A DNA stretch of 15,379 nucleotides, from NCBI GenBank assembly GCA_964492545.1, contig CAZBKO010000050.1, positions 1-15,379 on the forward strand. The letters are read 5' to 3'. Under the pieces are notes generated by a model that ran no database searches, was not told the origin of the DNA, and saw only the letters and a list, made by a program, of their open reading frames with translations. The DNA is from RGIG1934 sp964492545. Lineage in GTDB: Bacteria; Bacillota; Clostridia; Lachnospirales; Lachnospiraceae. Below, piece by piece: positions 8,612 through 15,379 of this stretch (its first letter is position 1; each line of letters starts with the position of its first letter). The position numbers were made by a program, and so were the translations under genes.

Positions 8612-10096
8612 ATGGGTAAACCAACTGGTTTTTTAGAATATGAGCGTGAGAATAGTATAGCTATATCTCCGAAACTTAGAATAAAGAATTTTAATGAATT
8701 CCATACACCACTGACAAAAGAAGAACAGCAATGTCAGGGTGCAAGATGTATGGACTGTGGAGTTCCATTCTGCCAGTCAGGAATGACTATAGGCAATATG
8801 ACATCAGGTTGTCCTCTTAACAATTTGATACCTGAGTGGAATGACCTTATTTATACAGGAAACTGGCAGCAGGCATACAATAGACTGCATAAGACAAATA
8901 ATTTTCCGGAATTCACTGGAAGAGTATGTCCTGCATTATGTGAGGCAGCATGTACATGTGGACTTAATGACAGCCCTGTAAGTGTTAAGGAAAATGAGCT
9001 TGGGATTATAGAAAATGCGTATGAACAGGGTTACGCATCAGCTAAGCCTCCTAAAGTAAGAACAGGCAAGAAGGTTGCAGTTATTGGCTCAGGTCCATCG
9101 GGACTTGCAGCAGCAGACAAGCTAAATCAGAGAGGACACAGTGTTACAGTATTTGAGCGTTCCGACAGGATAGGAGGACTGCTGATGTACGGCATTCCAA
9201 ATATGAAGCTTGAGAAACATATAATAGACAGAAAAACTAATGTCATGAAAGAGGAAGGCATAGAATTTATTACAAGTGCTAATGTAGGCAAGGACATAAA
9301 GGCAGAGAAAATACTTAAGGATTTTGACAGAGTCATTCTCACATGTGGTGCCTCAAATCCAAGAGATATCAAGATAGCCGGAAGAGAAGCTAATGGTATA
9401 TACTTTGCAGTGGATTTTCTAAAATCAACGACAAAGAGCCTTCTTGATAATAAAATGAAGGAAAGAACCTACATCAATGCTAAGGGCAAAAAGGTCATAG
9501 TTATAGGTGGTGGAGACACAGGTAATGACTGCGTTGGAACATGTATCAGACATGGAGCTGCAAGCGTTACTCAGCTTGAAATGATGCCAAAGCTTCCAGA
9601 TTCGAGAACTGAAAATAATCCATGGCCGGAATGGCCAAGAGTCTGCAAGACTGATTATGGTCAGGAGGAAGCAATCAGCGTATTTGGTAACGACCCAAGA
9701 CTATACACAACCACTGTTAAAAAATTTGTTCCTGACAAAAATGGTAATCTTTCAAAGGTCATACTTGTAAGCCTTGAAAGTAAAAAAGATGAGAAAACCG
9801 GAAGAATGATTATGTCTGAGGTTGATGGCAGTGAAAAAACTGTGGAGGCTGATATGGTTCTTATTGCAGCAGGATTTCTTGGCAGTGAAAATTACGTTAC
9901 AAAGGCATTTGGTGTTGAAGTAAATGCAAGAACTAATGTAAATACAGAGCCGGGAAAATATGCTACAAATGTTAAAAACGTATTTACAGCCGGTGACATG
10001 CATAGAGGACAGTCTCTTGTAGTATGGGCCATTAAAGAAGGACGTGAAGTGGCAAAGGAAGTAGACGAAAGCCTTATGGGATATACAAATATCTAG
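8612..10096 (+). CDS. gltD: Glutamate synthase, small (beta) subunit
   Basis: 494 residues, the usual length. This FAD- and iron-sulfur-containing subunit takes electrons from NADPH and passes them to GltB. The N-terminal domain carries two cysteine groups for 4Fe-4S clusters: C46, C49, C54 and C67 (as in CMDCGVPFC and GCPLNNLIPEW), and C106, C110, C114 and C116 (VCPALCEAACTCG). An FAD-binding Rossmann motif, VIGSGPSGLAAA, lies at 157-168 and the NADPH-binding one, VIGGGDTGNDC, at 297-307. The closing FAD signature is FTAGDMHRGQSLVVWAI (458-474). The ribosome site AAGGAGG (8600-8606) overlaps the gltB stop, 5 bases from the ATG, so the two subunits are made from one message and probably in balance. 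The TAG stop is also part of a candidate -35 box for lepB, and a terminator follows. Confidence 0.97.
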   Translation: MGKPTGFLEYERENSIAISPKLRIKNFNEFHTPLTKEEQQCQGARCMDCGVPFCQSGMTIGNMTSGCPLNNLIPEWNDLIYTGNWQQAYNRLHKTNNFPEFTGRVCPALCEAACTCGLNDSPVSVKENELGIIENAYEQGYASAKPPKVRTGKKVAVIGSGPSGLAAADKLNQRGHSVTVFERSDRIGGLLMYGIPNMKLEKHIIDRKTNVMKEEGIEFITSANVGKDIKAEKILKDFDRVILTCGASNPRDIKIAGREANGIYFAVDFLKSTTKSLLDNKMKERTYINAKGKKVIVIGGGDTGNDCVGTCIRHGAASVTQLEMMPKLPDSRTENNPWPEWPRVCKTDYGQEEAISVFGNDPRLYTTTVKKFVPDKNGNLSKVILVSLESKKDEKTGRMIMSEVDGSEKTVEADMVLIAAGFLGSENYVTKAFGVEVNARTNVNTEPGKYATNVKNVFTAGDMHRGQSLVVWAIKEGREVAKEVDESLMGYTNI

Positions 10097-10122
10097 ACAT
10101 TATGTAAATTAAATAGTATAAT
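10094..10122 (+). promoter_or_regulatory. Predicted sigma-A promoter for lepB, starting in the gltD stop codon
   Basis: TAGACA (10094-10099, 5/6) and TATAAT (10117-10122, 6/6) are 17 bases apart. The first three bases of the -35 box are the gltD stop codon. The predicted start, about 10128-10130, falls inside the 5' arm of the gltBD terminator, so the lepB message would begin with most of that hairpin. Confidence 0.72.
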
Positions 10123-10123
10123 A

Positions 10124-10168
10124 TAGCGTATGGTTTGAGCTGAAATCAAACCGTACGCTAATTTTTTT
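10124..10168 (+). terminator. Intrinsic terminator of gltBD, overlapping the lepB leader
   Basis: TAGCGTATGGTTTGA (10124-10138) pairs with TCAAACCGTACGCTA (10146-10160), 15 pairs including one G-U, around a GCTGAAA loop. One A and then seven T (10162-10168) follow. A gltBD transcript forms the full stem beside the T run. A transcript starting near 10129 would lack the stem base. Confidence 0.9.
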
Positions 10169-10170
10169 AT

Positions 10171-10176
10171 GGAGAA
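10171..10176 (+). promoter_or_regulatory. Ribosome binding site that decides the lepB start
   Basis: GGAGAA lies 10 bases before ATG 10187. The upstream in-frame ATG at 10169 abuts the terminator T run and has no purine-rich site before it, so it is unlikely to be the start. Confidence 0.65.
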
Positions 10177-10186
10177 TAATTCAAAT

Positions 10187-10861
10187 ATGTCAGAAAAATA
10201 TGAAGATGACGATATAGAGTTTATATATTGGGGCGATGGAAATAAGCCACCTGTGAAATTTGTTGAAGAAGAGGTAAAGCAGGAGCGCCGTAAGAAGAGA
10301 ATATATAAGAAGTCTAAGAAAAACGTCAAAAAACAATTTGTTATAGTAAGAAGAGAGATTTTCAGCTGGGTAAAGCTTGTCATTTGCGCAGTAGTATTAG
10401 CTTATGTTATAAGTAATTATGTAATAGTTAATGCGACTGTTCCAACAGGTTCAATGAAGAACACAATTCAGGAACATGATCGTATGATTGGATTTAGGCT
10501 ATCATATGTATTTGGTGACATTAAGCGTGGTGATGTTGTTATTTTCAAGTATCCGGATGATGAGAGTCAGAATTTTGTTAAGAGAGTTATAGGACTTCCG
10601 GGTGAAACTATTGAGATTTTGAATGGTTTTGTATATATCAATGATAGTGATACTCCTCTTGATGAGAAATATCTGCTAGAGACACCGACCGGGAACTTCC
10701 CAAGGACTGAAATACCTGAGGACAGCTATTTTGTTATGGGAGATAACAGAAATGATTCCCATGATTCGAGATATTGGAGCTCCACACATTTTGTTAAGAA
10801 GGATAAGATACTTGGTGAGGCCATGTTCGTGTACTGGCCAAGAATACAGTGGATAGACTAG
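10187..10861 (+). CDS. lepB: Signal peptidase I
   Basis: 224 residues from ATG 10187 (230 if the poorly supported ATG 10169 is used). This membrane serine protease of family S26A cleaves signal peptides from exported proteins on the outer face of the membrane. A cytoplasmic N-terminal stretch is acidic first, then strongly basic (ERRKKRIYKKSKKNVKKQ, about 33-50). One membrane segment follows at about 62-83. Catalytic Ser is S89 in PTGSM and the general-base Lys is K132 in FVKRVIGLPGE. The box E motif GDNRNDSHDSR is at 185-195, and the protein ends with FVYWPRIQWID. The single membrane anchor is typical of Gram-positive enzymes. The cytoplasmic part, about 60 residues, is longer than in B. subtilis SipS. 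The stop codon forms the edge of a hairpin shared with the convergent GNAT gene. Confidence 0.95.
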   Translation: MSEKYEDDDIEFIYWGDGNKPPVKFVEEEVKQERRKKRIYKKSKKNVKKQFVIVRREIFSWVKLVICAVVLAYVISNYVIVNATVPTGSMKNTIQEHDRMIGFRLSYVFGDIKRGDVVIFKYPDDESQNFVKRVIGLPGETIEILNGFVYINDSDTPLDEKYLLETPTGNFPRTEIPEDSYFVMGDNRNDSHDSRYWSSTHFVKKDKILGEAMFVYWPRIQWID

Positions 10862-10902
10862 ATAATGCTGCATCGTGATGTATTTTACGATGCAGTATTA
10901 TT
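10861..10902. terminator. Convergent terminator between lepB and the GNAT gene
   Basis: GATAATGCTGCATCGT (10861-10876) pairs with ACGATGCAGTATTATT (10887-10902), 16 pairs with two G-U, around a 10-base loop. The core CTGCATCGT/ACGATGCAG is perfect. The hairpin spans from the last base of the lepB stop to within the minus-strand GNAT stop. The plus-strand side ends in a T-rich but interrupted tract. The minus-strand side has no clear T run, so it may work better for lepB. Confidence 0.75.
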
Positions 10903-11641
10903 ATTTGAATTCATAATACCTAATTTCTTTAGCAACCTTAAATCCATTTCTTTCATAGGTGCGCAATGCACGAATATTGCTTCCGGTAACGTGAAGTATT
11001 ATATTATTGTTAGTGTCAATTTCTTCTAATACAAGCTTAATCAATATATTGGCATAGCCATTACCCCTGTATTCACTATAAATCTCAACATCATATAATG
11101 TTGTACTTCCATCATTGCAGTCAACATAGCAGTGACCAAGTACCTTATCGTCACAGACAAGTTCATAGAATTCATCATCATCTGTGAAAATTTCAAATCC
11201 ATCACAGTTAATAGCTGCTGACTCGTCAGTGTATTTCATGAGATATTCAGCAGTATAGTTGGTGATAGAGTAGTGGTTAAGAACCTGTATGCCGGTTGAT
11301 TCGGGCTCACATACTATATTAATATGTGAAATGTGGTACAAGCTAATAGACTCTTTAACCTGTGTAAGCATAGTACTAAAGCATCCCATTCTTCTATAAT
11401 CCGGATGAACATATGAGTATAACTCACAGTTTGCAGAGTCAATTATAAATACTGATAAAACACCAATTAGTATATTTTCCTCATATGCAAGTGCGAAACA
11501 CGGAAAATCTTCAAATTCATTAAGCTCAGGTTCTAAAAACATGCACCCATCTATATTTTCCAAAAGTGAACATCGTGTAATTAATTCATTGACTGAGCTG
11601 ATTTCACTGGCATTTAATGATGACTTTGAAATAATATTCAT
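10901..11641 (-). CDS. Tandem-domain GNAT N-acetyltransferase
   Basis: 246 residues and the only minus-strand gene. GNAT enzymes move an acetyl group from acetyl-CoA to an amine. Two GNAT halves are visible. The first has VHPDYRRMGCFSTML (78-92), an acetyl-CoA loop in RxxGxF form, but lacks a clear GF in the following motif. The second has the cleaner loop YRGNGYA (191-197) and the NIRALRTYERNGF element (222-234). The C-terminal half is therefore the likelier active one, with the N-terminal half perhaps structural or substrate-binding. The start is supported by AAGGAG (11651-11656) 9 bases upstream on this strand. The protein is acidic and rich in Asp and Glu. It is convergent with lepB and divergent from the transporter gene, so it is probably transcribed alone. 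The substrate is unknown; double-GNAT layouts occur in mycothiol synthase, but nothing here supports that role. Confidence 0.85.
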   Translation of the reverse strand: MNIISKSSLNASEISSVNELITRCSLLENIDGCMFLEPELNEFEDFPCFALAYEENILIGVLSVFIIDSANCELYSYVHPDYRRMGCFSTMLTQVKESISLYHISHINIVCEPESTGIQVLNHYSITNYTAEYLMKYTDESAAINCDGFEIFTDDDEFYELVCDDKVLGHCYVDCNDGSTTLYDVEIYSEYRGNGYANILIKLVLEEIDTNNNIILHVTGSNIRALRTYERNGFKVAKEIRYYEFK

Positions 11642-11726
11642 CTGCTAAATCTCCTTATTGTATGTGTAATTGTTATTTTAACATAAAACCCCACCAAAAT
11701 GGGGGAAAATTTAAGCATTTTTATCA

Positions 11727-11755
11727 TAGAAAATTGGTAATCATTGTAGTAGAAT
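11727..11755 (+). promoter_or_regulatory. Weak candidate promoter for the AEC transporter-pepF-nitroreductase operon
   Basis: TAGAAA (11727-11732, 4/6) and TAGAAT (11750-11755, 5/6) are 17 bases apart, giving a start near 11762 and about 26 bases of leader. A better -10 match, TATAAT at 11768-11773, has only a poor -35 and would place the start too close to the gene to keep the GGAGA ribosome site at 11777-11781. Confidence 0.4.
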
Positions 11756-11787
11756 TAATAGAGAAAATATAATAATGGAGACTAGAG

Positions 11788-12726
11788 ATGAATAGCTTAA
11801 TATACAGTCTGAATGCAACCGTACCTGTTTTTCTGATTATGGTTATCGGATACATTCTAAAACAAATAGGAATGTTAAATGATGATTTTGTAAAGGGTGC
11901 CAATAGGTTTAATTTCAAGGTGACGTTGCCTGCACTTTTGTTTCAGGATATTTTGGGAGCGGATATACTAGCTAATTTCGATATGAAATACGTACTGTTT
12001 TGTGCTATAGTCACACTTGTCTGCATAAGTATTATATGGGGGATGTCAAAGGGGCTTTATAAAAGCGGTGACAGAGGAGAATTTGTTCAAGGCTCTTATA
12101 GAGGAAGTGCTGCCGTACTAGGAGCAGCTTTTATACAGAACATTTATGGTAATTCGGGAATGGCGCCATTGATGATAATCGGTTCGGTTCCTTTATATAA
12201 TATATTTGCAGTGGTTGTACTCACATTTGAGGCAGAGAATGGTGGCGATTCCAAGAAGATAAAGAAAGCATTTGTCGATATTTGCAAGAATCCAATCATT
12301 TTGGCAATTATTGCAGGATTACTTGTATTATGCATGGGAATTAATCCTCCTAAGTTAGTTGATAATACTATTGGAATGCTTGCAAAAATGGCTTCTCCTT
12401 TGGCACTTATTGCCATTGGAGCAGGATTTGAAGGCAGAAAGGCTATAGCTCGAATTAAGCCAACCATAGTTGCATCATTTATTAAATTGATTGCACAGCC
12501 GGTTGTATTTATGCCACTTGCAATATATATGGGATTTAGAGGGGACAAGCTGATTGCACTGCTCATTATGCTTGGAGCACCATCCACAGCCAGTGGATAC
12601 ATTATGGCAAAGAATATGAATCATGAAGGAGTTCTGTCATCTAGTATTATTGTGCTGACAACGTTACTTTCTTCATTTACTATAACAGCAGGATTGTTTA
12701 TACTCAAATATTTTGGATATGTATAG
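11788..12726 (+). CDS. AEC (auxin efflux carrier) family transporter
   Basis: 312 residues with about ten hydrophobic segments in two five-helix halves, the normal layout of the bacterial AEC family. Known members export or exchange small carboxylates or amino acids, such as malate in some lactic acid bacteria. Features seen: an N-terminal VFLIMVIGYILKQIGMLND segment (14-32), NRFNFKVTLPALLFQDI with the typical Asn and Pro of the first half, a polar hinge near the middle (ENGGDSKKIKKAFVDICKNP), and GAPSTASGYIMAK in the second half, matching the family's small-residue and Pro signature. ATG 11788 has GGAGA 7 bases upstream. pepF begins 18 bases after its stop with no terminator, so the two are co-transcribed. 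Export or uptake of an organic anion or amino acid is inference from the family; the actual substrate is unknown. Confidence 0.88.
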   Translation: MNSLIYSLNATVPVFLIMVIGYILKQIGMLNDDFVKGANRFNFKVTLPALLFQDILGADILANFDMKYVLFCAIVTLVCISIIWGMSKGLYKSGDRGEFVQGSYRGSAAVLGAAFIQNIYGNSGMAPLMIIGSVPLYNIFAVVVLTFEAENGGDSKKIKKAFVDICKNPIILAIIAGLLVLCMGINPPKLVDNTIGMLAKMASPLALIAIGAGFEGRKAIARIKPTIVASFIKLIAQPVVFMPLAIYMGFRGDKLIALLIMLGAPSTASGYIMAKNMNHEGVLSSSIIVLTTLLSSFTITAGLFILKYFGYV

Positions 12727-12744
12727 GAAGGATTGGTAGTCTCA

Positions 12745-14526
12745 ATGAAAAGAGAAGATATTGATATAAGTTTAACATGGAAAATGGAAGATGTTTTCGA
12801 GAGTGATGAGGCATTTTTAAAGGAATTTGAAAGTGTTAGCAGCAGATTACCTGAAATTGAGAAATATATTGGACATTTATCTGATAATGCAGATACTTTA
12901 CTTGCCTATTTTATACTTAGAGATGAATTAAATGAAAAAATATCTAGAACATATTTTTACGCGAATCAAAGGCTGCATGAGAATCTTGGAAATTCAAAAT
13001 ACCAGGAATATTCAGGTAAAACAGATAATCTTGAAAATCAATGGATGACATTGGTTTCTTTTGAAGAGCCGGAATTAATTGAGGCGGGAGAATCAAAATT
13101 CAGAGCATTTATTGAGGAAAACGACGGACTTAAGGTATATACAAGATATATAGATGAGATTTTTAGAACAAGTGAGCATGTATTATCAAAGGACATGGCT
13201 AAACTTCTTGCTATGAGCACGGAGATGGCAAATGGACCTGCAGATATATTTGCAAAATTCTCAAATGTTGACCTTAAATTTCCTGCAATTAAGGATGAAG
13301 ATGGCAATGAGGTGACAATTACACATGGCAATTACATTAAGTATCTTGAAAGTACTGACAGAAGTGTTAGAAAGAGCGCGTTTGAAGCAATGTACGAGCA
13401 GTACGAGCAATACGGAAATCTAATGGCATCAGTCTATAATGCATCTGTTAAGAAGGATAATTTCTATGCAAAGGCTGAGAAATATGATTCGACTATGAGC
13501 ATGGAGCTTGACAGCAATGAGGTTCCAAAGTCTGTATATCTTAATCTTGTTAAAGCTGTACATGAGAACATGCCATTGATGCATAGATATGTTAACCTTA
13601 GAAAGAAAGCAATGAAATATGATGAGCTGCATATGTATGATATTTATACGCCTATTGCATATAAAGAGAACAGACAGATAGATTTTGATGAAGCGAAGGA
13701 AATGGTTAAGAAGGCTCTTGCACCTATGGGTTTAGAGTACATAGCAGTACTTAGTGAAGGCCTTGATAATAGATGGATTGATGTATGTGAAAATGAAGGA
13801 AAGCGAAGCGGAGCATATTCATGGAGCTGTTATGGCTGCCATCCATATGTATTGCTGAATTATCAGCATAATCTAGACAGTGTTTCCACACTTGCGCATG
13901 AAATGGGTCATGCAATTCATTCATATTATACAAATAATAATCAACCATTTGTATACAGCGGGTATACAATATTTGTTGCAGAGGTTGCATCCTTATGTAA
14001 TGAAGCATTATTATTGCACTATATGATTGAGAATAGCAGCAGCAAGGAAGAGAAGGCTTATCTTATAAATAACTACCTCGAAAAATTTAGGGGAACATTA
14101 TTCCGTCAGGTTATGTTTGCAGAATTTGAGATGATTGCTCATGAAAAGGTAGAGAATGGTGAGACACTGACAAAAGATAATTTATGTGATATTTACTTTA
14201 ATCTGAACAAACAGTATTATGGTGATGCCATAGAAGATGACAGACTTATTGAGATGGAATGGGCGAGAATACCACATTTTTATACACCGTTTTATGTATA
14301 TCAATATGCTACAGGATTTGCAGCAGCTATGGCTATATCAGCAAATATATTAGCAGAGGGTAAGCCGGCAGTCGATAAATACATCAGCTTTTTATCAAGT
14401 GGATGTAGTAAATCACCTATAGATTTATTGAAAATAGCCGGAATAGATATGACTACAGAAGAACCAGTGAATAATGCAATGAAAATATTTGAAGAATTAT
14501 TAGATCAAATGGAGGAATTGTTGTAG
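12745..14526 (+). CDS. pepF: Oligoendopeptidase F (M3 metallopeptidase)
   Basis: 593 residues from ATG 12745, matching the roughly 600 of PepF. This cytoplasmic zinc peptidase cuts oligopeptides of about 7-17 residues and takes part in peptide turnover. The N-terminal part (about 1-110) is the helical PepF-type domain, and the M3 catalytic domain fills the C-terminal two thirds. The zinc motif LAHEMGHAIHS has H385, E386 and H389, and the third ligand is E413 in FVAEVASLCNEALL. A conserved Tyr-rich stretch, FYTPFYVYQYATGFAAA, follows near the C-terminus. The frame runs back to TTG 12733, but that codon touches the ribosome site AGGAAGGA (12725-12732) and cannot use it. ATG 12745, 12 bases downstream, fits the family start MKRED. 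The nitroreductase gene starts 2 bases after the stop. Confidence 0.95.
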   Translation: MKREDIDISLTWKMEDVFESDEAFLKEFESVSSRLPEIEKYIGHLSDNADTLLAYFILRDELNEKISRTYFYANQRLHENLGNSKYQEYSGKTDNLENQWMTLVSFEEPELIEAGESKFRAFIEENDGLKVYTRYIDEIFRTSEHVLSKDMAKLLAMSTEMANGPADIFAKFSNVDLKFPAIKDEDGNEVTITHGNYIKYLESTDRSVRKSAFEAMYEQYEQYGNLMASVYNASVKKDNFYAKAEKYDSTMSMELDSNEVPKSVYLNLVKAVHENMPLMHRYVNLRKKAMKYDELHMYDIYTPIAYKENRQIDFDEAKEMVKKALAPMGLEYIAVLSEGLDNRWIDVCENEGKRSGAYSWSCYGCHPYVLLNYQHNLDSVSTLAHEMGHAIHSYYTNNNQPFVYSGYTIFVAEVASLCNEALLLHYMIENSSSKEEKAYLINNYLEKFRGTLFRQVMFAEFEMIAHEKVENGETLTKDNLCDIYFNLNKQYYGDAIEDDRLIEMEWARIPHFYTPFYVYQYATGFAAAMAISANILAEGKPAVDKYISFLSSGCSKSPIDLLKIAGIDMTTEEPVNNAMKIFEELLDQMEELL

Positions 14527-14528
14527 AT

Positions 14529-15263
14529 ATGAATCTTTGTGATGCAGCAGAACTTCGCATGTCAGTTAGAACGTTCTGCCAGGAAGAATTGAATAATGAA
14601 CTTCTTGATGAGCTTGATATATTTATAGCTGGAATAGAAGGCTATAATCCAGGAATAGATATTAACGTTGAGATTGTAAAGACATTGGGAAAAAAGATGC
14701 GTCCACCTTATTATGCTGTTCTGTACTCAGAAGATAAGCCGGGCAATTATATGAACGCAGGCTTTATTATGGAGCAGATTGTATTGTATTTAACATCACG
14801 TGGGGTGGCAACATGCTATAAAATGCTGCCAATCGGAATTAACTCCAGGGATGAGCTGGGAAGAAAATACATGATATGTATAGCATTTGGAATACCAAAG
14901 GATGAGATGTATAGAAATCCTGACAGCGCAAAAAGAATAGCCATAGACAGACTATGTGTAATGAAAAGCAAGGCCACAAGAGATATGAGATCTATTCTCA
15001 AAATTGCAAGACTTGCGCCATCAAGCTTCAACAGTCAGCCATGGAGATTTGTTGTATCTGAGGGAAAAATACACGTGTTCAAACGTGAAGCAGGAACAAG
15101 CCTTACTGATCATATATCAGATATTGATGTGGGAATAATGCTTGCCAATATCGTAACATGCGCTGAAGAACTCTGGATAGATATAACCGTTAAGGAAGTA
15201 AGCGATATCAAAACAAAAAAATACGCAAATAATAAGTATATTGTTACAATCAAGTTTGATTAA
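14529..15263 (+). CDS. Nitroreductase family protein (TM1586-like)
   Basis: 244 residues. Nitroreductase-fold proteins bind FMN and use NAD(P)H to reduce nitro, quinone or other acceptors, usually as dimers. Elements seen in order: MSVRTF (11-16), the phosphate-contact start of the family; GFIMEQIVLYLTSRGVATCY (78-97), the helix and turn typical of the TM1586-type subgroup; ARLAPSSFNSQPWRFVV (160-176), the FMN-contact motif; and DIDVGIMLANI (198-208). This order, with the APSS-N-QPW motif late in the protein, matches the TM1586 nitroreductase family rather than NfsB. GGAGGAA (14511-14517) inside the last pepF codons is the ribosome site, and the start lies 2 bases after the pepF stop, so translation is probably coupled. 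No terminator is visible after it. The natural substrate is unknown. Confidence 0.87.
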   Translation: MNLCDAAELRMSVRTFCQEELNNELLDELDIFIAGIEGYNPGIDINVEIVKTLGKKMRPPYYAVLYSEDKPGNYMNAGFIMEQIVLYLTSRGVATCYKMLPIGINSRDELGRKYMICIAFGIPKDEMYRNPDSAKRIAIDRLCVMKSKATRDMRSILKIARLAPSSFNSQPWRFVVSEGKIHVFKREAGTSLTDHISDIDVGIMLANIVTCAEELWIDITVKEVSDIKTKKYANNKYIVTIKFD

Positions 15264-15270
15264 AAAAATG

Positions 15271-15299
15271 TTGACAAACAGTTATAAAACTGATATAAT
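15271..15299 (+). promoter_or_regulatory. Consensus sigma-A promoter for tRNA-Gly
   Basis: TTGACA (15271-15276) and TATAAT (15294-15299) both match consensus fully, with 17 bases between, and TG at 15291-15292 gives an extended -10. Predicted start is near 15306, about 19 bases before the mature tRNA end. It is the strongest promoter in the window, as expected for a stable RNA gene. Confidence 0.93.
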
Positions 15300-15324
15300 G
15301 TTTGATGTGTCAGTTAAATAACAC

Positions 15325-15379
15325 GCGCGAGTGGCTCAGTTGGTGGAGCACGACCTTGCCAAGGTCGGGGTCGCGGGTT
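15325..15379 (+). tRNA. tRNA-Gly(GCC), 3' end cut by the window edge
   Basis: The 5' acceptor strand GCGCGAG (15325-15331) is followed by TG and a D arm, GCTC...GAGC (15334-15349). The anticodon arm is CGACC/GGTCG around TTGCCAA, giving anticodon GCC, which reads glycine codons GGC and GGU. A five-base variable region (15368-15372), the first T-arm strand GCGGG and the first two loop bases TT then reach the window end. The second T-arm strand and 3' acceptor strand lie outside, so the acceptor pairing cannot be checked. Confidence 0.93.

Noticed and set aside
10093..10383. Minus-strand open frame crossing the gltBD terminator and the lepB 5' end
   Set aside because: It runs through the hairpin and T run and opposes the LepB N-terminal region. 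Its hydrophobic composition comes from the complement of the Lys-rich segment.
11775..11795. Six-codon ORF overlapping the AEC start (ATG 11775 to TAG)
   Set aside because: It has no ribosome site of its own and no attenuator structure around it. It is likely chance in the GGAGA context.
1..15379. CRISPR array, transposon ends, prophage genes or toxin-antitoxin pair
   Set aside because: No regularly spaced repeats, transposase or integrase motifs, or small paired genes were found. All gaps are under 150 bases and are accounted for.

Overview
The window is an AT-rich chromosomal segment of ordinary bacterial genes. The organism is probably an anaerobic Clostridia of the Lachnospiraceae type. 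This rests on the strong AGA/AGG bias for arginine, purine-rich Shine-Dalgarno sites (AAAGGA, AGGAGG), sigma-A-like promoters, and the protein set: APP1-type Xaa-Pro aminopeptidase, short RpoD, NADPH-type GltBD, PepF and a TM1586-type nitroreductase. That taxonomic call is inference from protein style, not from a search. I see no phage, insertion sequence, CRISPR array or toxin system.

Layout, left to right. (1) The 3' end of an M24B Xaa-Pro aminopeptidase gene overlaps by 4 bases a diacylglycerol/lipid kinase gene, which ends at an intrinsic terminator. (2) rpoD (housekeeping sigma factor) follows, driven by a promoter whose -35 box lies in the loop of that terminator. A MATE exporter gene follows 21 bases after rpoD with no terminator between, then comes a strong long-loop terminator. 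(3) gltB-gltD, the two subunits of glutamate synthase, form a tight operon with its own candidate promoter and a 15-bp terminator. (4) lepB (signal peptidase I) begins just after the gltBD terminator; its best promoter lies between the gltD stop and the terminator hairpin. (5) A convergent hairpin separates lepB from the only minus-strand gene, a tandem-domain GNAT acetyltransferase. (6) Divergent from the GNAT gene is an AEC-family transporter - pepF (oligoendopeptidase F) - nitroreductase operon. (7) A consensus promoter leads into a tRNA-Gly(GCC) gene cut off by the window edge.

Most genes are housekeeping: transcription initiation (RpoD), ammonia assimilation (GltBD), protein export (LepB), peptide turnover (Xaa-Pro aminopeptidase, PepF) and membrane lipid recycling (lipid kinase). 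Every gap between genes is under 150 bases and is filled by promoters and terminators. The most unusual structure is the interleaving of terminators with promoters at two junctions (1298-1334 and 10094-10168). At the second, the predicted start site would trim the base of the terminator stem for lepB transcripts only. I found no convincing new multi-gene system.
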